From contig JAFAOZ010000062.1 of assembly GCA_019247395.1 (NCBI GenBank), positions 1-6,858 of the forward strand: a stretch of DNA of 6,858 bases, read 5' to 3'. Below are positions 1 to 5,300 of the stretch, piece by piece (positions within the stretch are counted from its first letter, which is position 1; every line of letters starts with the position of its first letter). This stretch comes from Vulcanimicrobiota bacterium. GTDB taxonomy: Bacteria; Vulcanimicrobiota; Vulcanimicrobiia; Vulcanimicrobiales; Vulcanimicrobiaceae. The notes beneath the pieces were generated by a model. It saw only the letters and a program-made list of their open reading frames with translations. It made no database searches and was not told the origin of the DNA. The position numbers and the translations under genes were made by a program.

Positions 1-1090
1 TATCGCGATCCTTGTATTCCGGCGCGACCGGGTCGTAGAGGCCGCCCCAGTCGTCCCACTGGATAAAGATCGCCGTCGAATTCCAGAACTTGCTTTTGCC
101 TACGGTATTCACGAGGGCCGCAACCCACGAGGGCCCGTAGTCGTCCGGGCAGTTCGTATGATCCGAGTCATCGCAAACGGGCGTGATCCAGGTAAAGTTT
201 GCGAGCTTTCCATGGCGCACGTCGGTTATGAATTTCCAATTGGGCGAGATGACGTCTTTCTTCCAATCCGGACCGTTATATATATGCCGAACCGCTTGAT
301 AACTCGACCAAGTTCCGCCGACGCCGCTCGATACGCTGCCGTAACGTCTTGCGTAGAAGCGCCATGAGAGATTCGCCTTGTCGAGCTCGTCACCGAGTGT
401 TTGATAGTCGAAGCATGCTTTTTCGTAACCGGTGACGATGCGCTGCTGTGTGATCATGGGGACTTGGGCTTGCGCGTGATACTCACAACCCCAGTCGCCC
501 AAGGGCAAATCGGCGCTCCAGGCCGCCTGCGCGGCGATGACGTATTGATGCGCGACGAAGCTCTCATCGAGCTGCGACTGAAACATTCTTTCGGCGAGTG
601 CGCCTTCGTGTGCCATATCAAAGTAGGGCTTCGATTGATTGTGGGGCACGTACACGTACTGCGGGTTCTTAAAGTAGCCGTCGCTCCACTCTTGATCGAA
701 TCCATTCATACGGCAGTCCGTGCCGGGAAGTTTGCCCGTCCCGTTGCATGCCTCGATCATCGCTCCTACGGAGTGATCGATATCATAGAATGCGCCGAGC
801 TTTGATGGCTGCAGCTTGATGGTCTGGCCTTTTGAGTTCTTTCCTACCTTGACCGTATACGCGCCCGGATAGCCGTAGAACAAATTGTTGAAGCTACGAT
901 TCTCCTGGACGATGTAGACGATGTGCTGGATCTTGCCGGCTCCGGTTGCATTGAGTGCGTGCAGCGCGCTGCCGCTCTGCATGTACGGCGACGCGTACGG
1001 CAGGCCGGCGGCCCCGTGCGAGCAACCTGCGAGAATCGCTCCGCCGGCGCAGAAGCCCGCGGCGAAGCGACGCAAAGCTGAACAGTTCAT
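1..1090 (-). CDS. PF04185-family phosphoesterase lipoprotein, partial (C-terminus beyond left edge)
   Basis: The reading frame is open from the ATG at 1090 to the left edge, giving 363 codons with no stop. The N-terminus is a lipoprotein signal with lipobox ILAGC (Cys23), so the mature enzyme is probably membrane-anchored outside the cytoplasm. Family motifs in order: KIQHIVYIVQENRSFNN (about 53-69, metal-binding Glu63-Asn64 expected), DESFVAHQY (175-183, Ser177 aligned with the family's nucleophile), WGC (200-202) and CFDYQTLGDEL (226-236), SDH (309-311), GPSWVA (319-324), and QWDDWGG followed by LYDPV (345-355). The family hydrolyses phosphate monoesters or phospholipids; the substrate here is unknown. 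Two departures from the paralogue at 5301-6623 stand out: FNN instead of FDN, and YDPV instead of YDHV. The gene follows the beta-lactamase-fold gene by 20 bases and is probably co-transcribed with it. Confidence 0.93.
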   Translation of the reverse strand, partial: MNCSALRRFAAGFCAGGAILAGCSHGAAGLPYASPYMQSGSALHALNATGAGKIQHIVYIVQENRSFNNLFYGYPGAYTVKVGKNSKGQTIKLQPSKLGAFYDIDHSVGAMIEACNGTGKLPGTDCRMNGFDQEWSDGYFKNPQYVYVPHNQSKPYFDMAHEGALAERMFQSQLDESFVAHQYVIAAQAAWSADLPLGDWGCEYHAQAQVPMITQQRIVTGYEKACFDYQTLGDELDKANLSWRFYARRYGSVSSGVGGTWSSYQAVRHIYNGPDWKKDVISPNWKFITDVRHGKLANFTWITPVCDDSDHTNCPDDYGPSWVAALVNTVGKSKFWNSTAIFIQWDDWGGLYDPVAPEYKDRD

Positions 1091-1098
1091 CGAAGGCA

Positions 1099-1103
1099 CT
1101 CCT
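1099..1103 (-). promoter_or_regulatory. Ribosome binding site of the partial phosphoesterase
   Basis: AGGAG on the minus strand lies 8 bases before the ATG at 1090. It supports that start and shows that the gene has its own translation signal inside the 20-base gap after the upstream stop codon. Confidence 0.8.
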
Positions 1104-1110
1104 AGCTCGA

Positions 1111-2298
1111 CTACAATCCGCCGCCCTTTGAAAGCGGCACGTTCTCCGGCGTCATGACGCGCGCGATGTCGCGGAACATGGCGTTCGCAACCCCCGGCGC
1201 CGGTTTGTCCGCTTGGACATCGACCCAAGCGACGATAAATACTCCATCCTTCGGAAAAAAGAAGTTCGCCGTGTTGTAGCCGGGTAACCCGCCGGTGTAG
1301 CCATACCACCCGTTGCTGCAGCCAAGCGCGAGTCCGAAAGCCGAGTTTTCAACCCCCGTCGAAATGCAGTTCATGAGCGCGCGATGCGTTTCCGGCGCGC
1401 TCGTCTTCCCGCTGACGTAGAGCTCGATCCAGCGCCGCATGTCCGCCATGTCGGAAATCATCGCGCCGGCCGCGCCCATGAGCGAGACGGGAATCGTATT
1501 GCTGACGTCTTCCCAGTCGCGATTCTTGTCGAGACCGTAGCCGCGCGCCCACGGATCCGGCATCGCCATCGTTTCGGGATAACTCGTCTGCGTGAGGCTG
1601 AAGGGCACGAGCAGTCGTTTGCGGATCTGATCGCCGACGCTGTCGTGCGTAACGTTTTCGATGATCAATCCAAGGATGAGATACCCGGTGTTGGTGTAGT
1701 GGTACCCTTGATTCGGCGCGAAGTACGGCTTTTGCGCGACGGCCCAGCCAATCACGGTTCGAGGATCGAAGGTCGTTTGCGGCGTGACGTTCATGCGTTC
1801 GAATTGCGGCGTGTTGTACGCTTCGAAGAGTCCGCTGCGCATGTCGCAGAGCTGACGGATCGTAATGTTAGCAGCGTTGGGAATCGTTACGCCGAGCGAG
1901 AAGCGGCTGATCGGCTCGTCGAGCGTGATCTTCTTTTCGTCAACGAGCTGCAGAATCACCGCGACGACGAAGGTCTTGGTGTTGCTTCCGATCCGAAAGT
2001 GGTCGGAGGCCGTTAAAGGACGGCGCTTCGCCAGATCTGCGTAGCCGAAGGGACGGATGAAGCTGTGGCCCGCGCTATCCCAAACGCCGACGAGAACTCC
2101 CGGAACGGGCGTGCGCCCACCGTAGAGCTTGCGATCCCTTTCGACGGCGGCAACGATGGCGTTGCGGATCGCGGGGCTCTCCACCGACGGCTTATCCGAA
2201 GCGGCCGGCGCGACGCGAACAAAAAGAAAGCCCACGCTGGCGAGAATGATGGCAGCGAACGCAAATCTCACGCTGGCCGTTACGACGGGCTGCCGCAA
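1111..2298 (-). CDS. Serine hydrolase of the beta-lactamase / DD-peptidase fold (PF00144), exported
   Basis: This 395-residue protein has the class C beta-lactamase, D-Ala-D-Ala carboxypeptidase and esterase layout. After a hydrophobic signal (about residues 11-28, possible cleavage after VAPA) come SNTK (Ser105-Lys108, the SxxK nucleophile box), YTN (201-203, the YxN box) and YTG (334-336) in GYTGGLPGY, where HTG or KTG is usual. Length is normal for the family. Acting outside the cytoplasm is likely. The target could be peptidoglycan peptides, beta-lactams or an ester; Tyr in the third box argues mildly against a classical class C beta-lactamase (which uses KTG). The start is a TTG at 2298. 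An in-frame TAA at 2332-2334 limits upstream extension, and a GTG at 2271 is the main alternative, also leaving an intact signal peptide. It ends 20 bases before the phosphoesterase downstream. Confidence 0.92.
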   Translation of the reverse strand: MRQPVVTASVRFAFAAIILASVGFLFVRVAPAASDKPSVESPAIRNAIVAAVERDRKLYGGRTPVPGVLVGVWDSAGHSFIRPFGYADLAKRRPLTASDHFRIGSNTKTFVVAVILQLVDEKKITLDEPISRFSLGVTIPNAANITIRQLCDMRSGLFEAYNTPQFERMNVTPQTTFDPRTVIGWAVAQKPYFAPNQGYHYTNTGYLILGLIIENVTHDSVGDQIRKRLLVPFSLTQTSYPETMAMPDPWARGYGLDKNRDWEDVSNTIPVSLMGAAGAMISDMADMRRWIELYVSGKTSAPETHRALMNCISTGVENSAFGLALGCSNGWYGYTGGLPGYNTANFFFPKDGVFIVAWVDVQADKPAPGVANAMFRDIARVMTPENVPLSKGGGL

Positions 2299-2300
2299 TG

Positions 2301-2307
2301 CTCCCCC
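2301..2307 (-). promoter_or_regulatory. Shine-Dalgarno-like GGGGGAG before the TTG start
   Basis: GGGGGAG on the minus strand lies only two bases upstream of the TTG at 2298, closer than the usual 5-9. It is the best ribosome binding site nearby and favours TTG over the GTG at 2271, which would be 29 bases away, but the tight spacing leaves the start uncertain. Confidence 0.45.
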
Positions 2308-2316
2308 GCCGGCGAT

Positions 2317-2341
2317 CGCCTCAGTGATAATTTAAGAGGCG
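2317..2341. promoter_or_regulatory. Dyad in the divergent promoter region (candidate operator)
   Basis: CGCCTC (2317-2322) and GAGGCG (2336-2341) form a perfect 6+6 inverted repeat around a 13-base AT-rich core containing GATAAT (2326-2331), a one-mismatch match to a -10 box for rightward transcription. It sits between the divergent genes starting at 2298 and 2388, in the only 89 bases available for both promoters. Binding by a dimeric regulator is inference. No convincing -35 box is visible in either direction. Confidence 0.35.
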
Positions 2342-2368
2342 TTAATAGGGGAGGCTAGAGCGCTCGAA

Positions 2369-2386
2369 ATGAACGCGTTACCTTGA
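2369..2386 (+). other. Possible five-codon leader ORF (MNALP) before the phosphoesterase
   Basis: ATG at 2369 opens a five-codon frame that stops with TGA at 2384-2386, one base before the ATG of the phosphoesterase at 2388. The only purine-rich ribosome binding sequence nearby, AGGGGAGG at 2347-2354, is 14 bases before this ATG but 33 before the main start. Ribosomes could load on the leader and reinitiate. Chance occurrence of so short a frame is quite possible. Confidence 0.25.
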
Positions 2387-2387
2387 T

Positions 2388-3353
2388 ATGCCGAGCAGCG
2401 CTAGTCCGATAAAGACCGTCGTGATCATCGTCAAGGAAAATCACACGTTCGATAATTACTTCGGAACGTTTCCGGGAGCGAACGGGGACGCAACCTTGCC
2501 TCAGGCCCCGAATCCTCCGAAGAGCGATCCGAACCACACGCACGAAGCGTGGTTGCGGCGGGCGAGCGGCGCAACGCGCTTAGGTTATAAGGAATCCGAC
2601 ATCCCCGCCTATTTTGCGTACGCGCGGCAGTTCACGATTTGCGACAATTATTTCACGGCCGTCGCAGGCCCGTCGACTCCGAATCACTTGATGCTCATTA
2701 CGGCGGACTCGCCGCTCATCGACAACCCGAAAACGTATCGGGGGCAGCCCGAGCAAACCTACGATCTTCCATCATTGCCGGATCAGCTGGAGGCTGCCGG
2801 TTTGACGTGGGGCAGCTACAGCACCGGCTACCCGTTCAACTTGATAACGAAGCTCGGGACGCGCAACATGAAACCGCAGAGCAGCTTTGCAGCGGACGCG
2901 GCGGCTGGACGGCTTCCCAACGTTTCGTGGATCTATGGACCATCAGGTCTCGACGAGCATCCCGTCGCTAACGTGACAACCGGTATGAACTGGACGGTTG
3001 GGGTCGTCGAGGCGATTGCGGGCGGACCGCAGTGGGCGCAGGCCGCGATCTTCATTACCTGGGACGACTGGGGAGGGTGGGCCGATCACGTCGATCCGCC
3101 GCTGCTCGAAACGTGGACCGACGGCACGCAGTTTTATCCGGGCGGACGAGTCGGTTGCCTCGTCATTAGTCCGTACGCACGCCGCGGCTACATTTCTCAC
3201 GCGCAACACACGCACGTCAGCCTCGTAAAGTTTTGCGAAGTAAACTTCGGACTTGCGGCGCTCAACCAGCGCGACGCCGCTTCCGACGGGATGGAAGATT
3301 GCTTCGATTTCACAAAACCGCCCGACCTTACGAAACCTCGATCAGTATCGTGA
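2388..3353 (+). CDS. PF04185-family phosphoesterase without signal peptide
   Basis: This 321-residue protein begins almost directly with the family's first motif: VVIIVKENHTFDNYFG (11-26, Glu17-Asn18 the expected metal ligands). Then follow DIPAYFAYARQFT (71-83), GPSTPNH (94-100, Ser96 at the nucleophile position), GLDEHP (187-192), TWDDWGGWADHV (224-235, acidic pair Asp226-Asp227), VISPYARRGYIS (259-270) and DCFDF (304-308). It is therefore a likely metal-dependent phosphatase or phospholipase-type hydrolase of unknown substrate. It has no signal peptide, and an in-frame TGA at 2370-2372 rules out a longer N-terminus, so it appears cytoplasmic. It lacks the WGC...CFDYQ segment shared by the two lipoprotein paralogues, so it belongs to a different subtype. 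No strong ribosome binding site precedes the ATG closely. Its stop overlaps the next gene's start (GTGA). Confidence 0.93.
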   Translation: MPSSASPIKTVVIIVKENHTFDNYFGTFPGANGDATLPQAPNPPKSDPNHTHEAWLRRASGATRLGYKESDIPAYFAYARQFTICDNYFTAVAGPSTPNHLMLITADSPLIDNPKTYRGQPEQTYDLPSLPDQLEAAGLTWGSYSTGYPFNLITKLGTRNMKPQSSFAADAAAGRLPNVSWIYGPSGLDEHPVANVTTGMNWTVGVVEAIAGGPQWAQAAIFITWDDWGGWADHVDPPLLETWTDGTQFYPGGRVGCLVISPYARRGYISHAQHTHVSLVKFCEVNFGLAALNQRDAASDGMEDCFDFTKPPDLTKPRSVS

Positions 3354-4423
3354 TACGCGTTAACGTCGCGGCGTATGTCACTCGAGTAAGCGTTGCGCTC
3401 TCTTGCGCGTTTCTCATGAGCTGCTCCAGCCGCGCGCCCGTGATGCCTGCGAGCAGCGCAGTTTTGAACTTGAGGACGGTCGCAGGCGGCGACCGTGCAA
3501 ATTCGGCCGGTGCGCATTGGCGCATCCGCTACAAGTTGGGCGTCACGTATCAAGGCGTTGTTCTGGGGCCGGACGGAGACATCTGGATGTGTGACGGCGG
3601 CTTTGGGTCGACCCTCGATCGCTTTCCGCGGCACGGACCTGTGCAGAAATACCAGCTCGGCTACGAGCCTGCACAACTGACGGTCGGCAGCGACGGCGCG
3701 TTTTGGCTCACGACCAATGGGTCGACGATTTTGCGCGTGACGACTGCGCTGAAGATCACGGCGTATCCCGTCACCGACTTCCTAGCCGGCGGCATTGTGA
3801 CGGGAGGCGACGGAAACGTCTGGTTCGTCGAGCAGTTTCATATTGGACGAATCACTCCGCGCGGACAGCTCAAAGAATATCCGATAACTATCGGATCGAA
3901 GCAGTTTGAGAGTATCGGCGAGACCGGAATTGCTTGGGGGCCGGACGGCCATTTGTGGTTTGGAGCCTCCGCGTACGGTGACTTCATCGTCAACTTGGAC
4001 CCCGCGACCGGAGCGATTCGCACGGTTGCTGCAGACGACATTAGCGGCGGTCCGGTGATCGCCGGTCCGGACGGCAACATTTGGTATACCAATGGCTGGA
4101 CTCGATCGTATCAGACAGCGCTCGTACAGCTCACACCCTCCGGGCAAGCGACGACGTACGATGGGCCGCAAGGGTACATTCAGCCGGGTACGCCGCAGGG
4201 AATGATCGCCGGGCCCGACGGTGCGCTCTGGTTCGTCACGCAGCACGTCAGCGGTAGCCGCGTCATCGGAGGCGGGCTGGTGCGCTTCGACATTGGCAAG
4301 CACCGATTTACGGCTAACGCGTCGCCTCAGGGCTACGAATGGCAGTGGGCGCCGGCATTCGATAAATCGTCCAACGTTTGGATGTCGGCGAACAATCAGG
4401 CTCAGATTTTCCGCCAACGCTAA
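3350..4423 (+). CDS. Vgb/streptogramin-lyase-like beta-propeller lipoprotein
   Basis: The 357-residue protein from the GTG at 3350 has a lipoprotein signal ending in FLMSC (Cys25) and then seven repeats of the type GPDGxxW, at about residues 73, 113, 152, 197, 239, 288 and a degenerate DKSSNVW at 338. Spacing of 39-50 residues fits a seven-bladed propeller. Segments such as FHIGRITPRGQLKEYPI are typical of the Vgb-like family. True Vgb linearises streptogramin B antibiotics, but most relatives are uncharacterised, and I could not place the catalytic His/Glu residues, so antibiotic resistance should not be assumed. A surface binding or scaffold role is as likely. The frame is open back to an ATG at 3233, but that start would bury the signal peptide and overlap the upstream gene by 121 bases. 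GTG at 3350 shares GTGA with the phosphoesterase stop, the classic coupled arrangement. Confidence 0.88.
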   Translation: MIRVNVAAYVTRVSVALSCAFLMSCSSRAPVMPASSAVLNLRTVAGGDRANSAGAHWRIRYKLGVTYQGVVLGPDGDIWMCDGGFGSTLDRFPRHGPVQKYQLGYEPAQLTVGSDGAFWLTTNGSTILRVTTALKITAYPVTDFLAGGIVTGGDGNVWFVEQFHIGRITPRGQLKEYPITIGSKQFESIGETGIAWGPDGHLWFGASAYGDFIVNLDPATGAIRTVAADDISGGPVIAGPDGNIWYTNGWTRSYQTALVQLTPSGQATTYDGPQGYIQPGTPQGMIAGPDGALWFVTQHVSGSRVIGGGLVRFDIGKHRFTANASPQGYEWQWAPAFDKSSNVWMSANNQAQIFRQR

Positions 4424-4782
4424 CCGCGGTATGTCGCGATCTGCCAGACGTTGCCGCCGGGATCTTCGATCATCGCGCGGCGGTCGCCGTAGAACATATC
4501 GGCCGGCTCTTCGATGGATATTGCTCCGGCTTCGATCGCGCGCCGGTACGTCGCATCGGCATCTTCGACGTACAGATAGAGGAAGCTTGACGTCCGTTCG
4601 CGCGGGCCCTCCCCGCTCACCATAACGATCGAGTCGCCGATTTGCATCTCAGAGGGTCTCTCGCCGGCGAACTCCCCGCGCGCTTCAAAGACGTGTTTCA
4701 AAAACCGCACGAGTCCCGCGGGGTCGCGAGCCACCAGCCGCGGCGTAATGCTGTGCCAACCATCGGGCTTCCATCCGGGCAT
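4420..4782 (-). CDS. VOC-family (glyoxalase/PhnB-like fold) protein
   Basis: This is a 120-residue single-domain protein, the normal size for one VOC module pair. Features seen: GWHSITPRLVARD (8-20), FLKHVFEA (27-34), RPSEMQIGDSIVMVS (42-56), FLYLYVEDADATYRRAIEAGA (67-87, the characteristic betaalpha unit) and a GDRRAMIEDPGGNVWQIAT ending (99-117). At the place where metal-dependent members often have Glu, there is Gln114 (WQIA); His10 is a possible ligand. Dioxygenase, isomerase, fosfomycin-type and non-catalytic binding members share this fold, so the reaction cannot be named. No signal peptide, hence cytoplasmic. The ATG at 4782 follows GGAGGTG. It is the last gene of the leftward unit, 36 bases after the small lipoprotein gene, and its TAG (4420-4422) overlaps the TAA (4421-4423) of the convergent propeller gene. 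Confidence 0.9.
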   Translation of the reverse strand: MPGWKPDGWHSITPRLVARDPAGLVRFLKHVFEARGEFAGERPSEMQIGDSIVMVSGEGPRERTSSFLYLYVEDADATYRRAIEAGAISIEEPADMFYGDRRAMIEDPGGNVWQIATYRG

Positions 4783-4786
4783 TGCA

Positions 4787-4815
4787 CACCTCCATTCTCG
4801 ACTTCGGAGGAGGTG
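4787..4815 (-). promoter_or_regulatory. Ribosome binding site of the VOC gene within an inverted repeat
   Basis: On the minus strand GGAGGTG (4793-4787) is the strong ribosome binding site of the VOC gene, its GGAGG core 6 bases before the ATG. A perfect complement, CACCTCC (4815-4809), begins three bases after the upstream gene's stop codon, separated by a 15-base loop. The two can form a 7-bp GC-rich stem that hides the binding site. Regulation by this stem is inference. Confidence 0.5.
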
Positions 4816-4818
4816 CTT

Positions 4819-5277
4819 TTAGCAGTACTTGTTGACAACCTTGAGCGTTGTCGTGCCGATCGGAGAGAGGCTCGCCGTTAATCCTTCAAAAACGACATAG
4901 GCCGTTCCGCACTGATTTATACCGACGACGGAGCTTGCGTCGAACTGGGTGTATCCCGTCTGCACTATATTGCAGACGGAACCGGAGCCGATGCAGTCGC
5001 TGGCGATGATGACGGCGATGGCGACGCCAGGGCCGCTTACCGTCACGCTCACGTTGCCGCCGTCCTTACTCGTCAACTTGGCGGGACACGGCTTGACCTT
5101 TACGCCGAACGCGCCATAGCAGCCGAGAGCGTGGTGCGGATATGCCAGAGACGACGTCGCCTGGCGAGACGGCGGCACGATCGAACCTCCGGCTTGCGAA
5201 CCCTGCTGACTCGCCGCGCAGCCGCTCATGAACAGAACGATGCCGGCGATCGCCCCGAACGTTTTGAAATTCATCAT
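4819..5277 (-). CDS. Small cysteine-rich lipoprotein, beta-sandwich-like, unknown function
   Basis: I do not recognise a named family. The 152-residue product has a lipoprotein signal with lipobox MSGC (Cys20), a low-complexity Gln/Ser/Gly linker to about residue 45, and a compact domain rich in alternating hydrophobic residues (NVSVTVSGPGVAIAV near 75-89, TAYVVFEGLTASL near 125-137, TTTLKVVNKYC at the end), resembling an Ig-like beta-sandwich. Six cysteines follow the lipidated one (53, 64, 95, 102, 123, 152), enough for three disulfides, and the last residue itself is Cys. This fits a protein folded outside the cytoplasm. Two adjacent ATG codons (5277 and 5274) could start it; AAAGG at 5293-5289 is a moderate ribosome binding site. 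It begins 23 bases after the lipoprotein phosphoesterase gene and probably shares its transcript, so a partner role at the cell surface is plausible but unproven. Confidence 0.85.
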   Translation of the reverse strand: MMNFKTFGAIAGIVLFMSGCAASQQGSQAGGSIVPPSRQATSSLAYPHHALGCYGAFGVKVKPCPAKLTSKDGGNVSVTVSGPGVAIAVIIASDCIGSGSVCNIVQTGYTQFDASSVVGINQCGTAYVVFEGLTASLSPIGTTTLKVVNKYC

Positions 5278-5300
5278 TGCCCGACTCGCCTTTCAGTAAT

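Noticed and set aside
410..426. GAAGCATGCTTT palindrome followed by T's
   Set aside because: It lies inside the coding region of the partial phosphoesterase and encodes the conserved residues next to CFDYQ; the palindrome is most likely incidental.
401..805. 134-codon rightward frame near the left edge
   Set aside because: It lies antisense within the partial phosphoesterase gene, whose motifs cover the same bases.
1384..2016. 210-codon rightward frame opposite the beta-lactamase-fold gene
   Set aside because: It is antisense to a gene with intact catalytic motifs, is very rich in Arg, and shows no domain; a typical shadow in GC-rich DNA.
3233..3349. Upstream extension of the propeller gene to the ATG at 3233
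   Set aside because: It would add an Arg-rich segment ahead of an obvious lipoprotein signal peptide and overlap the phosphoesterase by 121 bases; the GTG at 3350 fits both the signal and the GTGA overlap.
3782..4417. 211-codon leftward frame opposite the propeller gene
   Set aside because: It is a shadow of the regular GPDG repeats on the other strand, with no domain features of its own.
3350..4423. Calling the propeller a streptogramin-resistance lyase
   Set aside because: Only the propeller repeats are visible; the catalytic residues of true Vgb could not be placed, and the protein is a lipoprotein linked to a phosphoesterase.
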